Below, in pieces: positions 1-8,922 of a stretch of 64,000 nt of DNA (the first letter of the stretch is position 1; every line of letters starts with the position of its first letter). The stretch covers positions 53,188 to 117,187 of the forward strand of contig NZ_BBYM01000032.1 in assembly GCF_001570405.1 (NCBI RefSeq), read 5' to 3'. The notes below the pieces were generated by a model. That model had not been told where the DNA came from. It did no database searches and saw nothing but the letters and a program-made list of their open reading frames with translations. This stretch comes from Microtetraspora niveoalba (GTDB taxonomy: Bacteria; Actinomycetota; Actinomycetes; Streptosporangiales; Streptosporangiaceae). Position numbers and translations under genes: made by a program.

Positions 1-720
1 CGCGAGGTTGAAGGTGGCCGACTGGGTGAGCAGGTTGCGCAGCACCGCGCTGCCGTACACGGCCCGCAGGCCCTCGGCGATCCGGTCGCGCAGGGTCACG
101 TGCTCGGCCGGCGGCTCGGGCTCGGGCTCGGTGACCCGCATCGAGCGGATCATCACGACCGAGAACAGGTACGAGACGGCGTTGACCGTCAGCGTCACCG
201 GCGCGGTGAGCAGGCCGACGAGGAGGCCGCCCAGGCTGGGCCCGGCGATCATCGCGAGCGAGAAGGAGGTCTGCAGCCGGCCGTTGGCGTCGGCGAGTTG
301 CGAGCGGTCGACCACGCTGGGCACGAACGACAACGACCCGACGTCGAAGATGACGGTGAGCGTGCCGATCGCGACGGCGACGACGCAGAGCAGCCAGATC
401 GACAGGAAGCCCGAGAGCGCGGCGATCGGCACCAGGGCGATGAACAGCGCACGGCCCAGGTTGCTCGCGATCAGCACCGGCCGGCGCCGGCGCCGGTCCA
501 GCCAGACACCCGCGAACAGCGACACCACGACGATGGGCCCGTACCGCATCGCGTTGACGACGCCGACCTCGAAGGCCGAGGCGCTGAGGCTGAGCACGGC
601 CACCAGCGGCAGCGCGAAGCGTGTCAGCTCCGCGCCCATCAGCGAGACCGTCTCGCCGATCCAGAACTTCAGGAACTCCGGGTTGCGTAACGCGCCTGGA
701 GTCTTCACCACCTCGGACAT
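1..720 (-). CDS. MFS transporter, C-terminal part outside the window
   Basis: An open frame runs from ATG at 720 to the left edge without a stop, so 240 residues of the N-terminal part are visible. The protein starts MSEVVKTPGALRN and has alternating hydrophobic helices, with an Arg-rich loop (LDRRRRR) after the second helix, as in the MFS_3 / macrolide-efflux type of drug exporter. Known family role: proton-driven efflux of small molecules across the inner membrane. It lies 55 bases downstream of the P450 on the same strand and is probably the last or near-last gene of the hydrazine-type operon, where it would export the product. The substrate is inferred from position only. Confidence 0.85.
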   Translation of the reverse strand, partial: MSEVVKTPGALRNPEFLKFWIGETVSLMGAELTRFALPLVAVLSLSASAFEVGVVNAMRYGPIVVVSLFAGVWLDRRRRRPVLIASNLGRALFIALVPIAALSGFLSIWLLCVVAVAIGTLTVIFDVGSLSFVPSVVDRSQLADANGRLQTSFSLAMIAGPSLGGLLVGLLTAPVTLTVNAVSYLFSVVMIRSMRVTEPEPEPPAEHVTLRDRIAEGLRAVYGSAVLRNLLTQSATFNLA

Positions 721-775
721 GCGGCCCTCCGGTGCCGTTGTGTCGGTAATCGGTACGGTCGGGACCCGGGGTGGG

Positions 776-1936
776 TCACAGGACCGGGATCCTGGCGTTG
801 GCCAGCGGCAGATAGCTCACCGGCCGCCTCAGCGAGGCCGGGTCGAAGCCCTGCGCGAGCAGTTCGGCGACCACGGCCGCGGCGATCGCGACGGCCACCT
901 CCTCACCCGGGCAGCGGTGCGTGGCCGCACCGAATGTGAAGATCGCCGCGTCGGAGCGGTCCGCGTGGAACTCGTCGGGTTCGGCGTTCGCCGCCGGGTC
1001 GCGGTTGGCGGCGGCCAGCACCACGAGCACCGCGGCGCCCTCCGGCACGGCGGCGCCGGCCACGGTGACCGGCGCCGCGGCGAACCTCCGGGTGTTCTGC
1101 ACGGGGGCGTCGAACCGGGCCACCTCGCGGGCGAACGCCCGCCAGCGCCCGGGCTCGCGCGGGGCCTCGGCGACGCCCGTCGCCAGGGCGACCAGCATGT
1201 TGCCGATCAGGCCGGCGGTCGCGTCGTAGGTCTGTGACAGCAGGCCGACGCCGTTGGCCAGCAGCGGCGCGACGCCCTCGTGGGCGGTGGCCGGCGATCC
1301 GTCGCGGCGGGCGGCGCGAACCAGCTCGCCCAGCACTCCGGTCCCGTGCTCGTCCAGGTACGGCGTGAGCAGGCCCTGCAGCACGGCGGCGGCCCGGGCG
1401 GCGGCCGCCTGCTGTTCCGGGGTGGCCGACGCCGGAATGCACTGCACGAAGTCGGCGATGAGCCGGCCGGCCTCGTCGGCCGCCTCGTCGTCCAGCCCGC
1501 ACAGGGCGGCGACGACCCGCGCCGGCACCGAGAACATCAGGTCGCGCAGCGGCGGCGGGCCGGAGTGCTTGAGCGCGCGGGACGTGCGCTCGGCGGCCAG
1601 CGCGGTGATCTCCTCGGTGCGCGGGTGGCCGAGCGCCGCGCGTACGGCCCGCTTGTGCCGCTGCTGCACCGGCCCGTCGGTCATCCGGACGAGGTGCCCG
1701 AACACGTCCCCCGCCGGGGTGCCGGCGATGCCCGCGGGCACCGGCTCGGCCGGCGGGCGGACCCGCAGTCCCGGCTCGCCGAGGACGGCGGTGACCGCCT
1801 CGGCGCTCGCGGCGACCCACATGCGCAGCCCGTCGTCCCAGCCGAACGGCCGGTTCCGGACGAGGTCGGCGTACCAGGGGTAGGGGTCCGCGGCGGTCAC
1901 CGCGGTGATCGGGGTGAGCTCGGACGGGCTCGTCAT
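776..1936 (-). CDS. Cytochrome P450
   Basis: This 386-residue protein is of normal length for a soluble bacterial P450. It has the haem loop FGAATHRCPG with the ligand Cys, the EVAR form of the K-helix ExxR motif, and an I-helix TYDATAG segment in place of the usual AGxDTT. Substrate oxidation needs ferredoxin partners, which are not seen nearby. The ATG at 1936 has a strong GAAGGAG site six bases upstream and lies 10 bases after the acyl-CoA dehydrogenase stop, so it belongs to the same operon. It probably hydroxylates or oxidises a late intermediate, perhaps a carrier-bound one. The exact reaction cannot be read from the sequence. Confidence 0.93.
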   Translation of the reverse strand: MTSPSELTPITAVTAADPYPWYADLVRNRPFGWDDGLRMWVAASAEAVTAVLGEPGLRVRPPAEPVPAGIAGTPAGDVFGHLVRMTDGPVQQRHKRAVRAALGHPRTEEITALAAERTSRALKHSGPPPLRDLMFSVPARVVAALCGLDDEAADEAGRLIADFVQCIPASATPEQQAAAARAAAVLQGLLTPYLDEHGTGVLGELVRAARRDGSPATAHEGVAPLLANGVGLLSQTYDATAGLIGNMLVALATGVAEAPREPGRWRAFAREVARFDAPVQNTRRFAAAPVTVAGAAVPEGAAVLVVLAAANRDPAANAEPDEFHADRSDAAIFTFGAATHRCPGEEVAVAIAAAVVAELLAQGFDPASLRRPVSYLPLANARIPVL

Positions 1937-1946
1937 TGTCGCTCCT

Positions 1947-3221
1947 TCAGCGGTCTCGGACGTGGCTCGCGTCGTCGGCGAACAGGTCGTGGCTCTTCTC
2001 CGCCCGCCGGACGTCCAGTGAGCCGGCGATGACGGAGCGCTGCACCTCCGACGTGCCCTCGTAGATTCGCAGAGACCTGATCTGCCGGTAGAGGCGTTCC
2101 GGCAAACTGCCGGCCACCAGGCCGGCCGCGCCGTGCATCTGCACGCAGGCGTCGACGATCTCCTGCGCGACCTCGGTCGCGTAGAGCTTGGCGATGCTGG
2201 AGTGCCGTGGGTAGCGGCGGTTGCCCTGGTCGGCCTCCCAGGCGGCGCGCGCGACGAGCAGCGCCGCGGCGTTCAGCTTCACCTCGATGTCGGCGAGCGC
2301 CGCCCGCGTGGTGGCCAGGTCGAGCAGCGGTCCGCCGTAGATGCGCCGCCGCCGGGCGTGCGCGAGTGCCGCGTCGGCGGCCCGGCGGGCGAAGCCGAGC
2401 GCGGCGGCGCCCACGGTCATGCGGAACCGGTCGAGCACCTCCATCGCCAGGGGGAAGCCGCCGCCCGCCCGGCCGAGCAGCGCGTCGGCGGGCAGCCGGA
2501 CGCCGTCGAAGCGCAGGTGGGCGAACGCCCGCGGCGCGGTCACCGCGACCGGTTCCACCGTGAACCCCGGGGTGCCGGCCGGCACGAGCAGGGCGCTGAG
2601 GCCGAGCGACCCGGCCCCCTCGCCGGTACGCGCGATCACGCAGTAGACGTCGGCGGTGCCGCCGCCCGCGATCCACGCCTTGACACCGTGCAGCGTGTAG
2701 CCGTCGCCGTCCCGCTCGGCGGTGGTGGTGATCGCGGCGACGTCGGAGCCGGCCTGCGGCTCGGAGACCGCGAACGCGGCCTGCAGCGTGCCGGCGGCGA
2801 GGCCCGGCAGGTAGCGCCGCCGCTGCGCGGCCGTGCCGTACCGCAGGATCGGGGTGGCGGCCAGCGCCTGGATCGCCAGCGCGAAGTCGGCCAGGTCGCC
2901 CGCGTAGGCCAGCACCTCCCGGGCGACGCACAGGCTGCGCAGGTCGCCGTCGCCCGCGTGCTCGGCGCCGGATCCGGCGCCGGGATCGGAGCCGGGGTCG
3001 AGGAACGCCAGCAGCCCCGCCTCCCCGAGGCCGCGCAGGATGCGGCGGCCGCCCTCGTCCGGGGCGTCCTCGGCGTGCCGGAGCAGCTCGGCGTGGTCCA
3101 GGCACCAGCCGGTGACGCGCGCGGCGAGCTCGGCGTGCCGCGGCTCGAAGAAGGGAAGGGCGAGGACCGCCGGGTCGGGGCCGCCGAGCCGGGGCGGCGC
3201 CGTGGTCGCGTCGATCGTCAT
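1947..3221 (-). CDS. Acyl-CoA (acyl-carrier) dehydrogenase
   Basis: A 424-residue flavoprotein with the FAD-binding signature ([10 protein letters not shown]) and the C-terminal [11 protein letters not shown] motif that holds the catalytic Glu of acyl-CoA dehydrogenases. Start ATG at 3221 shares one base with the TGA of the upstream di-iron gene, so translation is likely coupled. In the triacsin pathway an acyl-ACP dehydrogenase oxidises hydrazinoacetyl-ACP to the hydrazone. The same role, desaturating the N-C bond of a carrier-bound hydrazinoacetyl unit, is the best inference here because the hydrazine genes, a ligase and a free ACP are in the same operon. An ordinary C-C desaturation is the alternative. 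Confidence 0.92.
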   Translation of the reverse strand: MTIDATTAPPRLGGPDPAVLALPFFEPRHAELAARVTGWCLDHAELLRHAEDAPDEGGRRILRGLGEAGLLAFLDPGSDPGAGSGAEHAGDGDLRSLCVAREVLAYAGDLADFALAIQALAATPILRYGTAAQRRRYLPGLAAGTLQAAFAVSEPQAGSDVAAITTTAERDGDGYTLHGVKAWIAGGGTADVYCVIARTGEGAGSLGLSALLVPAGTPGFTVEPVAVTAPRAFAHLRFDGVRLPADALLGRAGGGFPLAMEVLDRFRMTVGAAALGFARRAADAALAHARRRRIYGGPLLDLATTRAALADIEVKLNAAALLVARAAWEADQGNRRYPRHSSIAKLYATEVAQEIVDACVQMHGAAGLVAGSLPERLYRQIRSLRIYEGTSEVQRSVIAGSLDVRRAEKSHDLFADDASHVRDR

Positions 3222-5428
3222 CAGATCAGCAGCTCGGCGGTGCGGGGCGTGGTGGCCTCGCGAACGAGCGCGTGCTCGACGAAGTACGCGAAGGAGGCGT
3301 AGCCGCGCCAGATCCGCCGCCATTCCTCCTGCACGACGTGGTCGCCGACGGTGCGGCTCACCTCGTCCAGGTACGCGACGATGATCTCGGCCGACTGCCG
3401 GGCGTGGCCGCTGGAGAAGTTGTCGATGGACAGGTGGGCCTCCTCGTAGATCGGGTCGAAGCCGTGGTGCCGGAGTTTCTGCGCCTCGTGCAGCCGCATC
3501 TCGCCCAGCCCGAACATCTCGATGCCGAGGTTGTAGCCGAGGATCTCGTTGTAGAAGGTGTCCGGGAACAGCGCCAGGCAGATCTGGTGGATGGAGAACC
3601 CGTAGAGGTGGTCGGGCAGCTCGTCCTGGTCGAGGAAGGCGTCCTCGCGTATGTGCGGCACCTGGATGTCCATGCTGTGCAGCACCTGGTGGATCAGCGT
3701 GATGTGGTTCTTCCGCAGGTCGCCGCGGCCCATCTCATCGGCGTAGATCGCGGCGAGCATGCCGTCGCTGGTCCGCCGGTACCGGCCGACGTTGCCGATC
3801 CGGTGCGCCCAGGTGCCGTCGATCAGACTGCCGAGCGCGAACGTCTTCTGGACGAAGACGACCTCGTCCCGGTCCGGGATCTCGGTCAGCGGACGGTAGG
3901 GGTCGACCAGCTTGTCCCAGTAGATGCGGTCGACCCGGTCCAGCAGGGACTGCGGCGTGTAGTCGAGCCAGCTCGCGTCCGTGTACCGGCCGGCGGCGCC
4001 GCGGTCGAACAGCACCTCCGCCGCGTCCAGGTTCGCCAGGGCCTTGGCCCGTGCGATCGGCAGCGTGTTGGGGAACGCCTCGATGTTGACCAGCCGGTGG
4101 AACAGCTCCCGGTCGTCCGCCGGCCGCGCCTCGGCGAACCTGACGCCCGCCGGCTCGCTCGCGGCGACCGCCGCCGCCCAGCGCGCCGCCGCCGCCTCGC
4201 CGCACCTGTCGGCGGGGATCTCCACGTCGGGCAGGTCGCCGGCCGCCGCCCGGTCCGCCCACTCGGCGAACACCGCCGCCTCGCGCTCGTCGAACACGCC
4301 GAACATCGGCCCGCCGAACTTGATCGCCCGCAGGAAGCGGCCGTCGCCGCCGTGAATCCGCTTGAGCTGGCGGGAGTCGCGGAAGGTGCGGACGAACGCG
4401 GCCACGTCGAAGCCGGGGTCGTCGAACACCTCGGTCAGCCGCCGTCCGGCCACCCGTACGTCGCGATGCTGGCGCCCGGCGAACGCCCGGTGCCGTTCGA
4501 TGATCGCGGCGACCCTCGCCTCCAGCGGCAGGTCCGCCTCCCGCCGGGCGACCTCGCCAAGCAGGTCGACCTGCTCCCGCTCCAGGGTCATCGCGAGCTC
4601 GACGGCGGCCAGCAGCCGGCGCCGGTCCGCCTGCCCGGTGGGCGAGCCGCGGGTCAGTTCGACGTACTCGGCCAGCCCGGCGCGCAGCTCCGCCTCGTCC
4701 AGCGGGGCGGGCAGGCCCAGCAGCGCCTCGTCGACGCCCAGGGCGTGGCACACGTAGTGCACCGCGACGACCTCGGGCAGGAAGCTCGCCGGCAGCCGCG
4801 ACAGGCTCAGGTAGAACAGCGCGTGCAGCGCGGTGAGCGGCCGGGTCCCCGCCTTGGCCGCGAAGTCCTCGGCGCCGACGTCCGGCAGATGGACGCCGGC
4901 CTGCTCCAGCGCCCTGCGGCGCAGGTGATGCACGCCCTTCCGCGGGTCGCCCTCGCCCTGCAGCCGGAAGTGTTGCGCGAACAGCCGGTTCACCGCCACG
5001 GCGGGCTGGGTGGCCGGCTGCGACACGACGTCGAGCCAGCAGCCGCCGATGAGCGCCACCGCCGCGCGTTCCCGGAGTACGGCGGCGGTGGCCTCGGCGG
5101 GAGTGCCCGGCAGCGCGGCCAGCTTCCGCACCAGGTCGGCCCGCAGCCCGAGAACCCGGCCGGCGACGTCGTCGGCGAGCCCGTCGGTGAGCCCGTCGAC
5201 GGGATCGCCGACGGGGGCGTCGTGGGCGGCCGCCGCGCGGAATCCTTCGATGACGTGGCGTGCCACCAGCAGCACGACCTGCGACTCCTGGTCGTGCAGC
5301 AGGCGGGTGAGGATGTGCGCCGGCGGCGCGGCGAGCAGGTCGCGGGCGCCCTGGCGCACGTCCGGGTCGAACTCGGCCCTGGCGACCGGCAGCGACGTCA
5401 TCCGATCCGGAAGTTCGAAGCCTGGCAC
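3221..5428 (-). CDS. Large haem-oxygenase-like di-iron oxidase (HDO-type)
   Basis: A 735-residue protein starting at GTG 5428, chosen because GGGGAGGT lies five bases upstream; a start further up would run into the preceding gene. The C-terminal third has the ligand pattern of iron-containing redox enzymes of the haem-oxygenase fold: E565 and H575 in DEMGRGDLRKNH, a Glu in GIEMF, then H665, D669 and H675 in the segment EEAHLSIDNFSSGHA. Relatives oxidise amines, make N-oxides or nitroso groups (SznF, RohS), or cleave C-C bonds (UndA, BesC). Most are only 230-350 residues long. The N-terminal half has a weak similar pattern (GEGDPRKGVHH) and may be a degenerate second copy. Likely role: N-oxidation of a hydrazine or hydrazone intermediate (inference). 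Confidence 0.8.
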   Translation of the reverse strand: MPGFELPDRMTSLPVARAEFDPDVRQGARDLLAAPPAHILTRLLHDQESQVVLLVARHVIEGFRAAAAHDAPVGDPVDGLTDGLADDVAGRVLGLRADLVRKLAALPGTPAEATAAVLRERAAVALIGGCWLDVVSQPATQPAVAVNRLFAQHFRLQGEGDPRKGVHHLRRRALEQAGVHLPDVGAEDFAAKAGTRPLTALHALFYLSLSRLPASFLPEVVAVHYVCHALGVDEALLGLPAPLDEAELRAGLAEYVELTRGSPTGQADRRRLLAAVELAMTLEREQVDLLGEVARREADLPLEARVAAIIERHRAFAGRQHRDVRVAGRRLTEVFDDPGFDVAAFVRTFRDSRQLKRIHGGDGRFLRAIKFGGPMFGVFDEREAAVFAEWADRAAAGDLPDVEIPADRCGEAAAARWAAAVAASEPAGVRFAEARPADDRELFHRLVNIEAFPNTLPIARAKALANLDAAEVLFDRGAAGRYTDASWLDYTPQSLLDRVDRIYWDKLVDPYRPLTEIPDRDEVVFVQKTFALGSLIDGTWAHRIGNVGRYRRTSDGMLAAIYADEMGRGDLRKNHITLIHQVLHSMDIQVPHIREDAFLDQDELPDHLYGFSIHQICLALFPDTFYNEILGYNLGIEMFGLGEMRLHEAQKLRHHGFDPIYEEAHLSIDNFSSGHARQSAEIIVAYLDEVSRTVGDHVVQEEWRRIWRGYASFAYFVEHALVREATTPRTAELLI

Positions 5429-5456
5429 TGTTACCTCCCCAGAGTCGTGGCGGCCG

Positions 5457-6380
5457 CTACCGGACGGCGCGCAGCAGGATGCCGTGCCGCACACCGGGCA
5501 CGCTGACGGCGAGGATGAACGCCGCGTCGGCGGCGACCCGCCCTTCGGCCGCCCGGTCGACCAGATTGATCAACGGGTCCGCCGCGAAACAGTGGCCGAC
5601 CCGGGCGACGTTGCGGGTGTCGAGCTGGCCGGCGGAGAAGCCCGCCATGTGCTCCTTCATGGTCAGGATCGGTATGTACAGGTTCGCGTGCAGCAGGGCG
5701 TCGACGTCGCCGAGCGTCAGCCCGCCGGGCTTGAGCAGCGCCTCGTTGACCCTGCGCGACAGGTCCGAGCTGATCTCGTGCGACCAGTCGAGGTCCGCGT
5801 TGTCCTGCGCCGAGGCGCACGAGACGATCTCGTAGTACGGCGAGCCGTACGGGTCGGCCCCCACCAGGCAGCTCGCCGCGCCGTCGCTGAACAGCGCGAA
5901 CCGCTCCACCCGCTCCGCCTCGTCCTCGACGCGGTCGGTCGTGATGACCAGCACGGTGCGCCGGCGCCCGCCGGCCACCAGGGCGGCGGCCAGGTCGACG
6001 CCGGCCAGCAGGTTGGTGCATCGGTTGAGCGTGAGCCCGGTGAACGCCGCCTCGCGCAGCCCGATCCCCTCGGTGATCTCCGCCACGAACCGCCCGTGCG
6101 TGGCGGGGCCGCCCGGGAACCGCGTCGAGCACAGCACGAGCGCGGACACCGCCGCCGGGTCGAGACCGGCCTCCGCCAGGGTGGCCCGGCCGGTCTCGAC
6201 GGCCAGCTCGGCGAGGCTCCGGTCGGTGCGCCGCACCTTGCCCCAGCCCCACAGGCCCGGCGACATCTGCATCCGGTACGCCCGCGCCCGCTCCGCCAGG
6301 CCGGGAAGCTCGGCGTGGTCGACCTCGGTCTCGCCGAGGACGTAGCGCGGCGCGCTCAGGAACACCGGCGGCGCGATCAT
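5457..6380 (-). CDS. KAS III-like acyltransferase (FabH superfamily)
   Basis: A 307-residue thiolase-fold protein with the nucleophile Cys at 121 (NRCTNLLAG) and the catalytic His at 231 (LHANLY). The third position of the FabH triad, normally the Asn of GNTxAAS, is replaced: the matching segment reads GHCFAADP with His263. Start ATG 6380 overlaps the stop of the PEP-mutase-family gene by four bases (ATGA). Loss of the Asn is known in FabH relatives that acylate oxygen or nitrogen instead of making C-C bonds (CerJ group). In this operon it may therefore form an ester, amide or hydrazide from a carrier-bound acyl group. A normal condensation is less likely but not excluded. Confidence 0.85.
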   Translation of the reverse strand: MIAPPVFLSAPRYVLGETEVDHAELPGLAERARAYRMQMSPGLWGWGKVRRTDRSLAELAVETGRATLAEAGLDPAAVSALVLCSTRFPGGPATHGRFVAEITEGIGLREAAFTGLTLNRCTNLLAGVDLAAALVAGGRRRTVLVITTDRVEDEAERVERFALFSDGAASCLVGADPYGSPYYEIVSCASAQDNADLDWSHEISSDLSRRVNEALLKPGGLTLGDVDALLHANLYIPILTMKEHMAGFSAGQLDTRNVARVGHCFAADPLINLVDRAAEGRVAADAAFILAVSVPGVRHGILLRAVR

Positions 6381-7219
6381 CCGTCGTCCTCCGTCCACAG
6401 CGCGTTCGCCTCGGCGTAGCCGAGCACCCCTCGGGAGAAACCGAACGTGCCGTGCTCGGCGAGCTCTCGCGCCGCGGCGACCGCGGCGCTGACCGCGACC
6501 CGCGCCAGCGAGGACCCGAGGCTGATGCGCCGGGCGCCCGCGGCGGCGAGCTGGGCGACGGTCACCCCGGACGAGCTGCCGGCGAGCACGTTGACCGGCC
6601 TGCCGACCGCGGCGCAGACGGCCCGGATCGCGTCGAGGTCGGGCAGGCCCGGGGCGTAGAGCACGTCCGCGCCGGCCGCCTCGTACGCCTTCAGCCGGGC
6701 GATCGTGTCATCCAGGTCGGGCCGTCCGTAGAGGAAGTTCTCCGCACGGGCGGTGAGTGTGAAGCGGAACGGCAGCGCCCGCGCGGCCTCCACCGCGGCC
6801 TCGACCCGGCGTACCGCCTCGTCCAGCTCGGCGACGGGCCGGGACGGATCCCCGGTGGCGTCCTCGATCGAGCCGCCCACGGCGCCGGCCTCGGCCGCGA
6901 GGCGGATCGTGTCGGCCACGTCCTCGGGGCCGGCCCCGAACCCGCTCTCCAGGTCGGCCGACACCGGCAGGTGCGTGGCCGAGGCGATGGCGCCGATGTT
7001 GGCCAGCGTCTCCTCACGCGTGACCTCGTTGGCGCCGTCCGGCCGGCCGAGGACGAGGGCGAGGCCGCAGCTCGTGGTGGCCAGCGCGGAGAATCCCATC
7101 CGGGTGAACAGTCGCGCGGTGCCGGCGTCCCACGGGTTCGGGATGACGAACGCCGGGCCTTCGTGCAGTGAGGCGAACGCCTCGGCGCGGCGGCGCTGGT
7201 CGACGTGGTCCAGGGTCAT
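6377..7219 (-). CDS. Isocitrate lyase / PEP mutase family enzyme
   Basis: This 280-residue single-domain TIM-barrel protein is the usual length for the PEP_mutase group. It has IPNPWDAGTAR near the N-terminus, the metal-site region SADLESGFG and the SIEDATGD strand typical of the superfamily. Family members act on C-C or P-C bonds next to a 2-oxo or carboxylate group (methylisocitrate lyase, oxaloacetate hydrolase, PEP mutase). No other phosphonate gene is present, so a phosphonate pathway is not supported. It is translationally coupled to the KAS III-like gene through a four-base overlap. It might supply a small acid precursor such as glyoxylate, or break a carbon bond in an intermediate; the substrate is unknown. 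Confidence 0.85.
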   Translation of the reverse strand: MTLDHVDQRRRAEAFASLHEGPAFVIPNPWDAGTARLFTRMGFSALATTSCGLALVLGRPDGANEVTREETLANIGAIASATHLPVSADLESGFGAGPEDVADTIRLAAEAGAVGGSIEDATGDPSRPVAELDEAVRRVEAAVEAARALPFRFTLTARAENFLYGRPDLDDTIARLKAYEAAGADVLYAPGLPDLDAIRAVCAAVGRPVNVLAGSSSGVTVAQLAAAGARRISLGSSLARVAVSAAVAAARELAEHGTFGFSRGVLGYAEANALWTEDDG

Positions 7220-7247
7220 CGGGTCTTCCCTTCTCGTAGCGATCCGA

Positions 7248-8294
7248 TCACCCTACGGTGAACACACTCGTCCGGGACCGCGACGGATCACCCGGTCGGA
7301 CGTGGAGCTCCCCCCGGTCCGGGAACGCGACGACGGCCGCCACGGTGCGTTCGCGGCGGATGTCGCCGGTGTCGCCGACGCAGATCGGCGGCGCGGACAG
7401 GATCTCGAAGTGGCGCTCGGCGCCGGCGTCGGCCGGCAGCCGCTCCAGCGCCTCCTCCGCGGCGGCGAGACGGCGCCGCGAGGAGTTGCGTGCGAACACG
7501 TTCACCTCGTCGTGGGGAGCGAACTCGGGCTCGAGGTAGTGGTTGGTGTGCACCGGCCGGGCGGCCGTCCGCAGGCGTGTCTCATCGCCCAGGATCTCGA
7601 CGTACCCGGCCTGGCGCCGGTCGCAGAGCATGATCGACCTGGAGCTGGCCAGCCGCAGGGCGCGCAGCTCCGCCACGGCCTGCTCCACGCTGTCGCAGAC
7701 CTCCAGCAGGTGCCGGATCGCGAGGTACGGCGGCAGCCCGGGCCGCCACTCGCCCCCGAGCACCAGGTTCAGGCCGATGGCGAGACCGCTGCTGTTCACC
7801 CCGAGGTAACCGAGCAGGCCGCCGAAGCTCAGCACCAGGGTCCGGCGCGGCGAACCGGAGACCGCCACCCGCAGCACCGCGATCTGGTCGTCGAGGTCGC
7901 CGTTGAGGTCGACGGTCTGCGCCAGTACGGGCACGTCGCCGCTGCGGGCGTAGGTGGTGCAGTCGCCCATCGTGGGCACCTTCCGGTAGCCGAGGATCTC
8001 CCGGCGCACCTGGAGCATGACCGCCTCGGACCACGCGATGCCGGCCCCGTCGGCCAGTCCCCGGATCTCCTCGGCCAGGTCCGGGGTGGTGGCCGCGATG
8101 GCGTCGCCGTACGCGGCGAGCACGGGGGCGAGCGCGTCGCGCGTCACCGGCGCGGGCAGGAGCCGGTTGAGCCGGCAGAGCCCGTCGTCGAGGAACGCGC
8201 GCAGGGCCGGGGCCCGTTCCCGCCCGTGCCGCAGCCCGATCTCGTACGGGCTGCCGGCAAGGGACAGGAACGGCACGACGGACGTCGCGACCAT
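7248..8294 (-). CDS. C45-family acyltransferase / amidohydrolase
   Basis: A 348-residue protein of the penicillin acyltransferase (C45, Ntn-hydrolase) type. Cys112 in the GDCTTYA segment fits the self-cleavage and nucleophile position, followed by VLAQTVDLNGD, which resembles the oxyanion region of the family. ATG 8294 shares one base with the stop of the GNAT gene. Family members remove or transfer acyl groups on amines after autoproteolysis. In the triacsin route an acyl mask put on hydrazinoacetate by a GNAT is later removed by an amidohydrolase; the neighbouring GNAT makes a comparable deprotection role attractive here. Product release by acyl transfer is an alternative. Confidence 0.85.
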   Translation of the reverse strand: MVATSVVPFLSLAGSPYEIGLRHGRERAPALRAFLDDGLCRLNRLLPAPVTRDALAPVLAAYGDAIAATTPDLAEEIRGLADGAGIAWSEAVMLQVRREILGYRKVPTMGDCTTYARSGDVPVLAQTVDLNGDLDDQIAVLRVAVSGSPRRTLVLSFGGLLGYLGVNSSGLAIGLNLVLGGEWRPGLPPYLAIRHLLEVCDSVEQAVAELRALRLASSRSIMLCDRRQAGYVEILGDETRLRTAARPVHTNHYLEPEFAPHDEVNVFARNSSRRRLAAAEEALERLPADAGAERHFEILSAPPICVGDTGDIRRERTVAAVVAFPDRGELHVRPGDPSRSRTSVFTVG

Positions 8295-8908
8295 CAGGAG
8301 GCTCCGCTCCGGACCGCCACCTTGGGCCCACTGGCGAGCTGCGCCTTGACCTCGGGCCACTCGGCGCGCAGCACGCTGTAGTAGACGGCGTCCCGGCGGC
8401 GGCCGCCCGGCATCGGGTTGAAGCTGCGCAGCACGCCCTCCTCGACGGCGCCGATGTTGCGCAGCCCGGCCCGCGCCTGCAGGTTGAGCACGTCGGTCTT
8501 GAACTCGACCCGCTCGGCGTGCAGCACCTCGAACGCGTGCTCCAGCAGCAGGTACTTCGCCCAGCGGTTGACGCCCTGGCCGCGGAAGTCACGGCCCAGC
8601 CAGGACCAGCCGATCTCCAGCCGCCGGTCCGGTTCGGACAGGTTGCCGTAGCTCATGCTGCCGGCGACGCGCCCCGTGCGCTTGTCGACGACGACGAAGA
8701 CGACCCGGCGGCCGGCCTCCAGGTCGGCGAGCATCGTGTCGAAGAACACGGTGAAGTCGTCTTCGGTCTCCACCCGGGACACGAAGTATCTCCAGATATC
8801 CGGGTCCATCGCGATCTCGTGGATGGACTCGCGGTCGGCCTCGGTGACCGGGCGCAGCAGCGCGTGCTCGTTCTCCAGCAGTGCCGGCGCCAGTTGCCGC
8901 CAGGTCAT
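8294..8908 (-). CDS. GNAT-family N-acyltransferase
   Basis: A 204-residue protein of the RimJ/RimL-like GNAT fold. The acetyl-CoA loop is seen as GRDFRGQGVNRWAK and the late-strand segment as VLNLQARAGLRNIGAVEEG. The start ATG 8908 is preferred because AAGGGAG lies five bases upstream; an in-frame ATG at 8926 overlaps the ACP stop (ATGA) and would add six residues. In triacsin biosynthesis a GNAT succinylates hydrazinoacetic acid before loading on the carrier. The same protecting-group role is inferred here from the company of the hydrazine genes, ligase, ACP and C45 hydrolase. The acyl donor is not determinable. Confidence 0.88.
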   Translation of the reverse strand: MTWRQLAPALLENEHALLRPVTEADRESIHEIAMDPDIWRYFVSRVETEDDFTVFFDTMLADLEAGRRVVFVVVDKRTGRVAGSMSYGNLSEPDRRLEIGWSWLGRDFRGQGVNRWAKYLLLEHAFEVLHAERVEFKTDVLNLQARAGLRNIGAVEEGVLRSFNPMPGGRRRDAVYYSVLRAEWPEVKAQLASGPKVAVRSGAS

Positions 8909-8922
8909 CGTCGCTCCCTTGC

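Noticed and set aside
3272..5506. Plus-strand frame opposite the di-iron gene
   Set aside because: No motif and an unnatural composition; the minus strand has the metal-ligand pattern and a ribosome site.
6377..7219. Phosphonate pathway (PEP mutase)
   Set aside because: No phosphonopyruvate decarboxylase or other phosphonate gene; only the broad family is supported.
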